Assembly (NCBI GenBank): GCA_019649035.1
Contig: BMAT01000025.1
Coordinates: 105,892-133,335, forward strand
Length of the DNA stretch: 27,444 nucleotides
Source of the DNA: Elysia marginata
Taxonomy: Eukaryota; Mollusca; Gastropoda; Plakobranchidae
Reading direction: 5' to 3'
The notes below the pieces were generated by a model, which saw only the letters and a list, made by a program, of their open reading frames with translations, was not told the DNA's origin and ran no database searches. The position numbers and the translations under genes were made by a program. This document shows, in pieces, positions 9,161 through 20,249 of the stretch (the first letter of the stretch is position 1; every line of letters starts with the position of its first letter).

Positions 9161-11033
9161 CTAGTGGTTTTGGTGGGCCTGATGAAAAGCTAAAAAGCAA
9201 TGTTTGGGGTGAAGGTGGGTTGGCAGTGGTGTGTTTGGACATCCAGTGCAAATAAAATGGGTCCTTGATCTGTCCGCTGGTGTTGAGCAGTGCTGGCAGC
9301 GACGGTCAGCTTCTACCCACATCACTAGGTGTTGTTTTTGGTTTACCCTGGCCAAAATGTCAGGAGGATTAGCATGGTAGACAGGCTGCACAGCAGGGGG
9401 AATAGCTTGAAGAGCTGACAAGTCTCAATCAGCTGATTGAAGAGCAAATTTTTGAAATTCTGAAGTCCTTTTGGTTTTGTTCCTTCTGGTCGTGTAAGAT
9501 TGTACAAAATGTACAAGTTGTTTTGGGTAACTTCAAAAAGCCAATGAAACATCTTCTTCCACCATTTCCTTGTCTTCCGTTCAAAAACACCATAGTACTT
9601 GACCAGCTGGTCTGCCAGATCGCACCCGTTCATGGACATGTTATAGTTGTGGACAGCAGCTGGTTTTTCTACGACACCGGATCTAGTTCTAACCGGGGTG
9701 TCCTCTACCAGTTAGTGTTTGTGGAGACCATCAGGCAGGGTGTTTTTGCTTTCTTGTTACGCCACATTATGACTAGGGCTTCACTTGTTTCATTCATGAA
9801 GTATTTCTTCTCTCTATTGTTGAGCTTGAGTGTCTTCATTTCTGCTGGAAATCCACGTCTGTTGGATTGGACTGTAAAGGTGTAGTACACATGGCGGCAC
9901 AGCAGGTAATCCACTAAATTTCTTGTGGTATAATACCTGTCAGCAAAGATGTGGTGGCCTTTGATCAGTGGGGTGAGGAGAGTTTGAAACACTCTGATGG
10001 CAGACTCGCCGTCTGGGTCTGACTCTGGGTCATAGGCTCTCTCTGATCCAAAATATCCTAAAAGGTTGTAGGTGTACCCAGTTGTACTGTTGCAAAGCCC
10101 AAACATTTTTATGTGAAACTTTTTAGGCTTTGCTGCATTGAATTGGCGATATTTGAAGCGTCCTTTCCACCCTATCACCATCTCGTCTAAGGACAGATTT
10201 TGCCAAGGATAGAAGGCAGCTTGGAAATTCTTTAGCAGACTGTTCATGAAGGGAGCAATTTTTTGAACACTCTCGGCCTCTGTTGCTGAGCAGTGTAGCA
10301 TTGTTGAGTGAATAGCCTCAAATCTTTCTCTTTTCATGGCTGCATGGTACCATGGTGTGTGTTTGTAGCTTGGTTTTAGAGCCCAATAATCTCGAAATGC
10401 AGGTCTAGGTTGGATCCCCATTGATAATATAATGGCAAAGTAGACCAAGATTTCTTGTCGTGTAAGATCGGTCCAATTGTTATACACTGAGCGTCTACGA
10501 GCAGGTGTGTTTATTTTTATCTTGTGCTTAGCATAGCTATTTATGTTTGTTATCAAATCACCAATCAGTTCCTGTGTATAGAATGTGAAGAAATGATCTA
10601 ACACAGTACTAGTCTTATCTAGTGGAGCTTGCACACCACTGCCGTTTGGGGGGTTGAAGCTGAAGTTAGATGTGGTTTCACCTGCCTCTACCTGCCGCCA
10701 GTTATCTATGGGTACTGGTCAAGATCTACCCCTATTTGCATTGTTTTTAAATCCAGCTGGTCTGCCTCGTCTACCTCTACCTCTACCACTACCTCTAACA
10801 CTAAGCCTAATGCCACTTGTTGACGGCTGATTCAGTGGAGATCTAGATCTAGATCTAGACCTTCTTCGATCCTTATCTGTGTTGTCATCTGATTCTTCTG
10901 AAGAACTAGATCTAGACCTACTAAATTCTTCTTCACTTTCTAGATCTAGATTATCTTCATCACTATCTACAATGTCTGAGAATAAATCCAAAACTTCTTC
11001 GCGAGTGTAACATCTTGGACGAGAAGCAGCCAT
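9161..11033 (-). pseudogene. piggyBac transposase pseudogene (PGBD4-like), one stop and two frameshifts
   Basis: Reading leftwards from ATG at 11033, an acidic and arginine/serine-rich N-terminal region (MAASRPRCYTREEV onward, with RSRSRSRSP and GRGRGRRGRP) runs to an in-frame TGA at 10719-10721. The same frame resumes (PVPIDNWRQV) and leads into the DDE transposase core (about 10634-9705): LVYFAIILSMGIQPRPAFRD-type segment, LSLDEMVIGWKGR, LGYFGSERAYDP and HIFADRYYT. A frameshift near 9705 moves to VEDTPVRTR and MNGCDLADQLVKYYGVF (down to about 9420). A second shift near 9415 moves to the C-terminal cysteine-rich domain (RCQHCS, FICTGCP, HPKHC) ending at 9161. Aspartates are present in FADRYY, VED and GCDLADQ, the neighbourhoods of the family's catalytic triad. 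About 600 codons with the lesions ignored, normal for the family. Confidence 0.92.
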
Positions 11034-11237
11034 ATCGACTGAAGTCACAGCATGAGCCAAACTGAAAACAACCAACTCCCTAATTATTCGGTTTCTTTTT
11101 TAATTCAAATATCCCTCTAGGATTAAATTATGGTTGAAATCAAAAGCTAAGACTTCGTAGAATACGCTGTGATAATATTTTGCTATTTTGCCGGTTGATC
11201 ATTTTGATAGTTGTACACTATGACCGTAATCATGTCT

Positions 11238-11260
11238 AGCGGCCGCACACTGCGGCCACT
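11238..11260. repeat. GC-rich subterminal hairpin of the piggyBac element
   Basis: AGCGGCCGCA (11238-11247) and TGCGGCCACT (11251-11260) pair with one mismatch around CAC. The segment is strikingly GC-rich in an AT-rich element and lies 34 bp from the right terminus. That position suits a subterminal transposase-binding repeat, though no matching copy was seen at the left end. Confidence 0.65.
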
Positions 11261-12724
11261 CGTCTGAATGGTTAGATCTATCGGGTTTAAAGAGTTAACA
11301 TCTTTTTAGGTATTTCAATTTTGTTTAAACATGCATACTTTGAAGCACATCAAATTATGGCTGAACTTTAAAAACAGTCATGAAGAGAGTAAGATCCATA
11401 TATTTATGTTTAAACTTAAGGTTTTGGTTCATTCATAAGCTTAAAGAATATTTGATTCATTACAAGAATGAAGAAAAAATGTGATTGAAAATGGTTGAAA
11501 TGTCCGAGTCTTTTTCATATTTAAAAAATGTTTAAATAGTGCCATACAAAAAAAAACTTTACCTTTTTTCTTATCATCCCTGATGCAATGCATGACTTTC
11601 TAATTGCAAAATTTTTTTTCTTCATGACTTTGAGCAGTGATAATGCTTGAAAAAATCATAGCTTGTTGTTCTTCTTTGTTTTGTTTTTTTGTATGCCGAA
11701 TATACTGACTTTTTTTTCATTTCATACGGTATATTTGAAAAATGAGACCTTCATATATCATGTCACTTTACTTTGGTTAAAGTGATGAACAATCTGTTTC
11801 TAAAGAAAACCATAAAATAAGAGTTTCATTATAGCTGAAAAATATGTTGTATATTTTTTGTCTTTGTTTAGAATTCGAAAAAAATGTGGATAAGTGGTTG
11901 AAAAGATACCCATCAATTTGATTGAATGCCTGACTCAGGCTCATCGGTTGCCTTGTCACTTTGTTCAACAAAATCTGACTCTAAGGCACTATCATCCTTT
12001 AGCTGTTGTTTCATCTGTATCCTGTATCACTATCAGATTGATCTATATCAGTCCCTGTATTTATAAAACAATCTATAGAGACTCCAAAACGTTTATTTAT
12101 CTAGCCATATCTAGATCAAACTGAAATCTGCATTTGTTTTTAGAAAGGGATTTAACTCAAATAATAATTAATTTGAAGAGAAAAGTTGGTTGCTGGCTGC
12201 TGAAAAATGCCAGATGCGACAGTATTTCTGGTTAAATAAAAAAATAGTGAGTTGTTAACCGAACCTTTTTGGGTCCAGCAACACCCAGTCTATGTTAGTA
12301 ATGGCAATGAGTGACTTAAAATAACAATGGACACAATATTTACTAAATGATTCTTCTCAGTGTTTTGTTTTTAAACATTTGAGTGTACCATGTTTTTCTG
12401 GTATACATATGTGTATATGGATACCTTAGAGTTCTTCTGAAGGGGAATGAAGTTAGCAAGTTCATGAGCATTCTTATATTAATAATATATATCTAAAGTC
12501 ACAATGCTTCAGCAGTTGCTCTTTTTCACATATCATTGCTATCAATTTTCAAAGCTTTCTTACATGACTATTTTTGACAAAGATATCTCAGGGTCCTTTT
12601 GAAAAACTGTATCTGAGTTGCAAAACTCTCACGCAATTTCTCTTTTTCACATGTCAATTTTCATATCCAATATTTTTTTTCTAAAGCCTTGATGTTTCAT
12701 TTATTCCTTATTTTGGTTTTCGAG

Positions 12725-13230
12725 AGAGATGTCTAATAGTTCAAAGCATTTATATTTGTGAAGCATTCAAAATAGTTCGGGTACATGTTTGTAAAGTTAT
12801 TTTGAATATTGAATAATATATCATGTATAGACATATCTTGGTTAGGTTGTGCCGTTTTCCCTTGACATTGAAATATTTCAGGGCAGAGAATACGTTTTAT
12901 AAAATTTAGTCTTGAACATGGTTTATGACAGGTATTAACAGCTACATTTTCCGTAATTGTTATAGGTCTGTATAGAGATATCTAACCGTTCAAAGCAATT
13001 ATATTAATTTTGTGAAGTATTTAAAATAGTTCAGGTACATGTTGGCGAAGTTATTTTGAATATTGAATAATATATCATGTATAGACATATCTTGGTTAGG
13101 TTGTGCTGTTTTCCCTTAACTTTGAAATTTTCTAGGGCAGAGAATACTTTTTAAAAAAATTTAGTCTTCAACATGATTTATGACAGGTATTGACAGCTAC
13201 ATTTTGCGTAATTGTTATAGGTCTGTATAG
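12725..13230 (+). repeat. Tandem duplication, two units of about 250 bp
   Basis: Unit 1 (12725-12973) and unit 2 (12974-13230) share long near-identical runs, such as 'gttattttgaatattgaata', 'atcatgtatagacatatctt' and 'ttgttataggtctgtataga'. Differences are scattered substitutions and small indels. Each unit starts at 'agagat-tctaa' and ends at 'gtctgtatag'. No coding potential is seen. Confidence 0.85.
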
Positions 13231-14089
13231 AACTGAGGCCTTTGGAAACTTATGTACATGAAATAGACTTAAATGTTGAAGGCCATTTTAATAAGTTACT
13301 GGTTGGTCTATTTGACAACTTTTATGAATTGTTTTCCAACAGCATTCCAAAAATGTCTCATTATGTTTATAAAAGTATATAGGGTTGCTCAATAATACAT
13401 GTTTTGTACTATTCATTTTCTTTTTCAATTGAAGTTGTGCAAAAGATTTATATTCAGGGACTACACAATTTAATTGCATCTTTATTTTTAAAACAAAGAT
13501 CAAAATAGTTATTTTTGAAACCATGAGAATGTTTTATGAATTTCTTTAAATTCTCCTCACACAGAAATATCCCTATTGTATTGAAGCCCCCAAATAGCTT
13601 CTTGATCAAAATTTACTCATATCTTTTTTTTTTCATAATATACTACATAATAATCAGGTAACTACTGTATTGAAATTTTTGGGGGTAAAACATGTTTTTG
13701 GGAAAAACCTTGGCTTTCAATAATCTTTATTCGTTATCTGAGACTTTAAACCATTAAATTTCTTTTCATACCTTTAAAAGTTGATTTTTTTGTCTTTTTT
13801 TTTAGTTATTGTTGTTTGATGGTTTTGAACATTCTAATTTCTATGTTGCTAAAACTGGCTGCCATGTTTGAATTACCGGTACACTTACCTCTCCCTCTAT
13901 ATAATTATGTATCTCTTTATTAGAAACAAACTCTCAACGAACAGTTAGTTGCCAGCTGACTCCTGTTGTTTAAAATAATCATCGCATGTTTTGGTTTTTG
14001 TATATTTGGGACTTAAAGTAAATTATTTATGGGTGCGTAGAAACTAAATTTACCCTGATCAAATTAGTGACAAAAGTACTCATCGGCCC

Positions 14090-14158
14090 CTGAAAATACA
14101 TGTAATTGTAAATGATCCACGTTTCGTATTTCGTTTATACAAGGACATGCCATTCTGG
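14090..14158 (+). repeat. Weak dispersed repeat (second copy at 14835-14906)
   Basis: Both segments carry 'aaaatacatgta', then 'tgatcc-cgtt-c-ta', then 'aaggacatgcc' in the same order, with gaps between. The similarity is patchy, so this is a low-confidence old repeat of unknown type. Confidence 0.35.
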
Positions 14159-16560
14159 AGGACACAACCAGAATCATACATATAGAGTCATCTCTCCTAT
14201 CTTTTTCACTTGATCTGCTTATCCTTAATGATGACTGAAGGGGTGAAGACTGTATAAGTTACTGTTGAAAAGAGAGCACATTGTGTATTCAGTTGAGAAA
14301 GCAGAGTGAAGGACAGTGAGGCCACATACACTGCAGTAAAGTCTTAATTATTCAAACCCAATTCAAAATCTTTTTCTTTGAAGTATATTCGTGGAATGAT
14401 TTTTCCTTTTCTTTTAATGTGTGAAAGTTTAAAAAATTACTAGTTCAACCAAAATTTGATACCTCATCCTTTTTGTATGATTTGAACCTGTTTTTTTTAT
14501 ACATGGTACTTCTGAAGTTCTTCAAAAGTAATAAAGGAGACAAGGAAGGGGTAGTGATAGCTTTTTTAACGTAAGTTATAGTGTCAAATGGCAGTGTGTA
14601 AAATTATGTCTTTTTGCCTACATTGTACAATGTTTGCCAAAATACACTTACATGTCCATGTAAACACAAATGCATGTAATAATAACAATAAGAAAAATAC
14701 TTTAATTAAATTTTTAGCTTGCTTTTTACCCACCTCAAAGTAAACCAAAGAGCGTTGCATTTGCAGATGGATTTGCATCAAGATTTAAATGCTACATGGA
14801 TGGAATGATAAAATAACAAAAACTCTCACTGGGCCATAAAAATACATGTATGTGATCCTCGTTCCATAGTTGATTCACGTAACTGTAAGGACATGCCTCT
14901 ATAAGGACTTAACATGTTACCTGTCACATCCACAAAAATAGGGAGAGAACTGAGGAGTATCGACCTGGGTATGTGTGTGGGTGATTAATACCATCTCAAA
15001 GTGTTGCTTCCTTTAGATAGGTTTGTCTGTCAGCTCTTTGATGTTTGAAGTAGGTGGTCTTGTATCATGTGTTTATTAAATAAATGTGCAATGCTTCATG
15101 GGTTCGGCAGCATTTTTAAAGAACATGAATATTTGTCCTCTTTACATTTCGAGTTCAGGTTGACATGCACATTCATGCATTTTTAATGGCTGGAAAAACT
15201 TTAACTTGTTTTCCCGGTGTAAATTTTTCTGTGCTAGTTTTTAAAACTTCACGTCGATTCGGCTGAGTTTGTCACTTCTGTGTGATTTTGTTGTGTTTGG
15301 TAGCTTGAACTGTTCCTGTCCCATTGCCGTCTAAGCCTCGAAAATTTCAAAAGAAACTTTGAATAAGAAGTTAAGAGTGAGCAGCATAAGCTTGGTAACT
15401 GCTCGGCGATGTTGTAGTCCGTTCCAAGTTGGGTTTTTTTTAAATTGGGTTTTACGCAGCAACCGTTCTGTTTTGCAATTCATGTAGACATGCAATGTTT
15501 CGCATTCAGACGTTAATCAACGTGTCTAGCTCTAAGCGAAAAATGTTATAATTGTGGCATTCATCGATTTCTCCTCTTTGCCTCTGTTATTCAAATTGTG
15601 CTTGTGGTGTCAGCAATTACTTGGTATAAAAACTGACTCCATAGAATGCTTTCTACATAGTCTTCTAATTATTTACAAGCATAGATTGATGATCAAAGTC
15701 GATTATTTCGTTAATATAATAATTTTACACTGAGAAACAAAAGTTATTGACAGAAGCTTGATTATATGGAATGGACACCTTGAAGGCCTACAGGTAGGCT
15801 ACACGACCATAGTACATTTATAAACAGTAAATAGGGTTGCACACGTGGCCTGGTTTTATTCGATGCAATCATTATCATATAGGCAGTTTATAAATTGTTG
15901 CAACCCTGAAGTTCTCTTCCTTGAACTGACTCCCGTGTGTGCACAGATGTTAATAGTTATTGCTTATTAAACCTTTTAGCATAGTTAATCAAAAGTCTTA
16001 GAGATGCGAAGTCCTTTAACTTTAGCCAATTATCAGGATGGAATTTCAGAGATGGGAGGAAGAAAAATTGACAAGTACTAGGAGACAAAGCACTGAATGC
16101 TTTTAGCATGTAACAATCACCTCAGGACCTATGTTGGATTAGATTAAATTGCTACATGTACATTTCAACCCCCTCCCCCCCAAAAAAAAAAACAAAAAAT
16201 CCAATTCAGCTGTACTGTCATCAAATGACACCAACTTTTATGTGACATGGCAGGTGTAGAGTCACATATGGGCTAAAATTTTCACTTTAATCTTACAATA
16301 ACAATATTACAATTTGCTGCCTGGACCGCCTGTGTCCCATGGGAACTGTTTCGAAGCATAGGATGTGTCAAAACAAACAGGGCTAAAAATTCTCACTGAT
16401 AGAACTTTCAATCTTTAAATAATTGAAAGTTAAAAAAAAAACTACACACACAGAACACCTAAGGGCGACCCAAGTTTTATTGCACTGACATGTAAATTGT
16501 ACTTGTAAAGCGTTGTGATCAGCTACCACTATGATCAGATGGGTTCACCTAGCTTTTATA

Positions 16561-16970
16561 CGTTTTTAAGCATGATCAAAGAAATAATAAATCAACGTTT
16601 CCATTATGTGCGTAACCGAATGTTTTGTCCACACTAAGCCTAGCATATTATTCTCTTAACCGATTACTTTTTACACTTTTATATGAAGAGGGTTTTTACT
16701 TATGCTTGATCAATAGACAGTCTACTTAGCGTGTTGGTATAAAATTATTTGCATGATCCGTTTTTAAGCATGATCTAAGAAATACATGTAGCCTACTAAA
16801 TTTAAGTCTCCGGTTTTATCCCAAATCGAATGTTCTTATGACTAACGTAATTATTACCTCAACCGGCTTCATTTTCACTTGAAGTATCGAAAGCGTTTTT
16901 TTTTATCAATGCTTGATAAATGGACAGTCGACTTAGCATGTTGGGTATAGATTTAAATTGAAAATTATTA
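16561..16970 (+). repeat. Diverged tandem duplication, period about 198 bp
   Basis: Units begin at 16561 and 16759 with 'cgtttttaagcatgatc-aa', and end with 'gacagtc-acttagc-tgtt' and 'gaaaattatt' or its variant. Middle blocks (taaccgaatgtt / aatcgaatgttc, atgcttgat-aat-gacagt) keep the same order. They are more diverged than the pair at 12725-13230, hence probably older. Confidence 0.7.
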
Positions 16971-17013
16971 ATAAGGTAAATATTCCAGCTTTAAGAGTAC
17001 AAACGAAAGACTT

Positions 17014-17102
17014 AGCTGCTCTCCAACGTAGATCTTTGTTGAGAAGATTTTATTATGCGTTCGCGCTTCCTTCTCAACAAAGATTTACGCTTGAGTGCAG
17101 CT
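17014..17102. repeat. 33-bp arm inverted repeat, 23-nt loop
   Basis: Arms 17014-17046 and 17070-17102 are collinear without gaps. The inner 19 bp (GTAGATCTTTGTTGAGAAG against its complement) match in 18 positions, and the outer 14 bp are more diverged. The arms are bounded by AGCT on both sides. It may be a short foldback element or the remnant of one. Confidence 0.75.
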
Positions 17103-17197
17103 AACTAGCATATTCTCAATTTCCCCTGTCTAACAAATTGCAGATAATTATATCTATAGTTCATAAATTTAAAGAACTCCATTTTTTCAGTGTGGCT

Positions 17198-17386
17198 AAT
17201 GGTTCTGACCTATATCTACGTCACAGCTTGGAAAGGACAATCTCTTCCGCATTCCATCTCGCAAATTGTGCACTCTTTTTTTGTGGTACGATAGAACTAA
17301 ATTTTTACGCAGATTAAATAAAACGCTTTTAGATCTCTTTTCATACAGAACTGAGCACCAATAAATAGATTTAGGTCAGAACCATT
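17198..17386. repeat. 20-bp inverted repeat flanking 149 bp
   Basis: AATGGTTCTGACCTATATCT (17198-17217) pairs with 17367-17386 with a single mismatch. The left arm is preceded by 'cagtgtggct', which looks like the start of a hAT-type terminal repeat, and the hAT relic begins just to the right. The link between the two is inference. Confidence 0.6.
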
Positions 17387-17444
17387 CTCTTTTCTTTTTA
17401 TTCTACCGTCTATGAAAGTACGGTATAACATTTTCACAAAATAA

Positions 17445-17713
17445 AGCATCCAAGAAGCTTTCCCTAACGTCGAGATCACCCTCAGTGTGTTTCTACAAAC
17501 TGTAGTCGCGAGAGATCATTTTCAAGACTAAAAGAAATATAGAATGTAACAAGATCTAAAATGGCGCAGGGGAGATTGTCGCTGTCAGGTTTCAGGATCT
17601 TGAGCATTGAGTCAGACAAAATCAGGAAATTGGATTTTAATGACACCATTGAGGCCTTCGTAACAACAAACAAAAACAATACAAAAAAACAGGTGAAAGC
17701 CTTTTTAGTTTAA
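17445..17713 (+). pseudogene. hAT transposase C-terminal (dimerisation domain) relic
   Basis: From 17445 one frame reads SIQEAFPNVEITLSVFLQTV. After a frameshift near 17505 the next frame reads RERSFSRLKEI, a TAG stop (17540-17542), then MAQGRLSLSGFRILSIESDK followed by IRKLDFNDTIEAF, ending at TAA 17711-17713. This follows the hAT family C-terminal dimerisation pattern 'FPN-EI-LRI-L--PVT-AS-ERSFSKLK-IK--LRS-M-Q-RL--L--LSIE'. The rest of the transposase is not visible upstream. The following 17920-17970, with 'attgcgcagga' words, looks like the 3' end of such elements, but that is less certain. It has two lesions and is clearly inactive. Confidence 0.8.
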
Positions 17714-18969
17714 TATGTTACGGTAAGAACACATTTTGTTCAATTTTTACATGATGTGCGCAGCAACCATCGGCGGAAGCAGCAAGAACAACAACCCATT
17801 ATTACTCTTTTATTTATTTTAAAAAAATTTTTTTGGAACGACAAGGCGATTTTTTTTTCTATATTTGGGGGTGAGGTTGTGGAGGGTTGGGTGCTGGGCA
17901 TGAAGTAGAAAGGGAGGGGCCCTCCAGCTGATTTATTGCGCAGGACCTCGAGTTGCCTTCATTCAGGAGTGCCTACCTTTCCCCTCTTACATTTTCTGTC
18001 TCTTAGCACTCTGTATATCTGTTTCACTGTCTATCTCTGCATGTCCTTGTGTATGTGCCTTATACTTTAGCTTCCCTTAATCAGGCTGCTCTACTTTCGA
18101 TTATGTTGTTCACTGAAGGTAGTTAGAAACACTTTGTGCGGGCGATGCTGTTCATGTAGGCCTACTGGCACAGACATTACATGTACAATATCCATGTAGT
18201 TACATTCTAGCTTTTCAGTCCCCAAAGTTTTGCGACAGTGGGATTCGGTCGTAAGAGGACAAAATAAATCCTGGCAGCTCCTGGTAGTTTCACATGTGGA
18301 CGACAGACATGCGCGTGCGGAGAACAGTGCAGTTTTTATCTAAAGTGGCACAGATAGAAATGGCATTTAGACGAAGGGACAATGTGGACTTGTCAATCAA
18401 GTTCCAGAAGTTTTGGGTATTTTTTGGATCATGGAGTGAGAGATAAGAGATTAAACAAAGCGTGATATTTACAAATAAAAATGAAGAAAAAAGCTTGTGC
18501 CTCTAGATCTACTGTAAAACGCAATGAATGAAAAGTTTATAGAAACGCATGATTTCCAGGCCACTTTACTAAGCCACCTTGCTAAAAATTAGTTACCAAA
18601 AATACACACAAGAAACAAAGAAAAAACTTTAGCATGATAGTTCAAATGATTCAGATGTATTTGACTTGAATTTTTCATTCAGTCATCACAGGCCTATCTT
18701 GTGTAGCACTTTTAACTAATGAGTTGGAAAAACAGAAAATCAATGCTGAATATAGAGGACGTGACTTATAAATATGGTGTCTGGTCTTACGTCTAATCCT
18801 ATAACGACATTTATGTACAATATTGCAATTTTACTACATGTACTACAGTATATGTATATTACTTAATAGACTACACTATGTTCTTCCAAATTACACTGCA
18901 GCCAATGGTTTTGTGTGGGGTTCTCCATCGTTCAGCAAAGCAACATTGAAAAGTAATATCTTCGGTTTG

Positions 18970-19062
18970 AAAAAACATTTCAGTCCTTACAGATTTTGTA
19001 TTTTAAACAGTTTACGGTGTCAACTAAACAATTCATTGATAAATAATTGTAGATTAACTTGA
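18970..19062 (+). repeat. 93-bp dispersed repeat, copy 1
   Basis: Gap-free match to 19847-19939 with 86 of 93 positions identical by direct comparison. Copy 2 sits inside the loop of the foldback at 19674-20249, copy 1 stands alone 0.9 kb upstream. The repeat contains no recognisable coding sequence. Confidence 0.85.
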
Positions 19063-19673
19063 TACAGCTTAGAAACGTTTTGAAAATGTCCTACTTCATA
19101 CATTTAACGCCGAAGTTACTCTTTCGGGAGACGAAAACTTGCGGGCTCTATAAGTGGGGGTTTTTTTTACAGACAAATTGTGAGTCGAATTTGCAAAGAG
19201 TTATTCATGCGGATCTCTAAGTGGTCGATCTTTACCACGTAGACGCTCATGATAAATTGGCCTGTGCAATGTTAAAAACTTTGTTTTATAAAGTTTAAAA
19301 TTAAGTACTGTATGATAAGATAAGTTTATAAAATCGCTTTATAAAAATAGCTTCAAATTGCCCTTCCATTTCGTGGCACGCCCACATGCTTCACACATGG
19401 CTTAATGACATTATCTTAAGCTGACTCATTATAACTACTGATGCTATTTTTTACTTTATTCATTTGTTTCTCGATAATTTTATCATGGTTATCGTGAGAA
19501 GTTGATTATAATAAAAACTGTGAAGCTCACGTGTTTACATGTGGCAATATTCGGACTGAACATCATTGCATTTGTACGCGTGCCTCCAATTTTGAAAAAA
19601 TTATTTCACAAAGTCTTTGCCTTGGGGCCTAAAAACGAGAGGATGGGTTCCTTAGCCATTCGAAAATTACTAC

Positions 19674-20249
19674 CATTGAAAGATTTTAAAGGTGTGAAAT
19701 TACTGTAGCTGTGGAGAGAAGTAGGCTTTTTAGTGGAAATGCTCGAAATGTCTGCCTTTAGTATGATTCAAACCTTCGACTTATAGATGCTTCGGCACCC
19801 ACCGCCTTGCCGCTTAGAGAATGCCACGTCGCCACTACGCTCCTTTAAAAAACAGTTCAGTCTTTAAAGATTTTGTATTTTGAACAGTTTACGGGGTCAA
19901 CTAAACAAGTCATTGATAAATAATGGTAGATTAACTTGAATGATAGCGTATGTTAACTAAAAGAGCATAATGGCTACACGGTATAAGCTATGTTTCTTTA
20001 AGTGAGTCAAATTTTTTCAAGTAAGGTATATATTGTGCTAAAACATATACCTTACTTGAAAAATTTGACTTGCTTATCCACACAGCTCTACTGTGACTCC
20101 TGTTCAATTTACGTTTCTCTAAGTGGCAAGGCGTTGGGTGCCGAAGGTTCGAATCATACTAAAGGCAGACATTTCGGGCATTTCCGCTTAAAAAGCAAAA
20201 AGCCTACTTCTCTCCACTGCTAATTTCATACCTTTAAAATCATTCAATC
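19674..20249. mobile_element. Foldback-type element with two nested inverted repeats
   Basis: The outer left arm (about 19674-19828) is complementary to the right arm (about 20109-20249). Long runs are shared, for example 'gtggagagaagtaggctttt', 'gaaatgtctgcctttagtat' and 'cttcggcaccc', with small indels such as an extra 'cttatagatg' on the left. An inner hairpin pairs 20000-20031 with 20045-20075 almost perfectly around a 13-nt loop. On the + strand the right arm contains 'ggcaaggcgttggg...ggttcgaatc', reminiscent of tRNA A and B boxes, so the arms may derive from a tRNA-type SINE that inserted twice in opposite directions. Confidence 0.75.
19847..19939 (+). repeat. 93-bp dispersed repeat, copy 2, inside the foldback
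   Basis: Same orientation as copy 1 (18970-19062), seven substitutions and no gaps. It begins 19 bp after the end of the left foldback arm. Confidence 0.85.

Larger units (their letters stand above)
8647..11294 (-). mobile_element. piggyBac superfamily DNA transposon, full length, TTAA target duplication
   Basis: The terminal inverted repeats CTCTTTAAACCCG (8647-8659) and CGGGTTTAAAGAG (11282-11294) are perfectly complementary over 13 bp. They are flanked on both sides by TTAA (8643-8646, 11295-11298), the diagnostic piggyBac target duplication. The element is 2648 bp and carries one transposase in reverse orientation, now broken. A subterminal hairpin lies 34 bp from the right end. It is inserted 107 bp downstream of the stop codon of ACP5 copy A, in or just beyond its 3' untranslated region. 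Intact ends beside a decayed gene mean excision would need a transposase from elsewhere. Confidence 0.95.

Noticed and set aside
9523-9885. Open frame of 120 codons on the + strand
   Set aside because: It is the antisense shadow of the piggyBac transposase.
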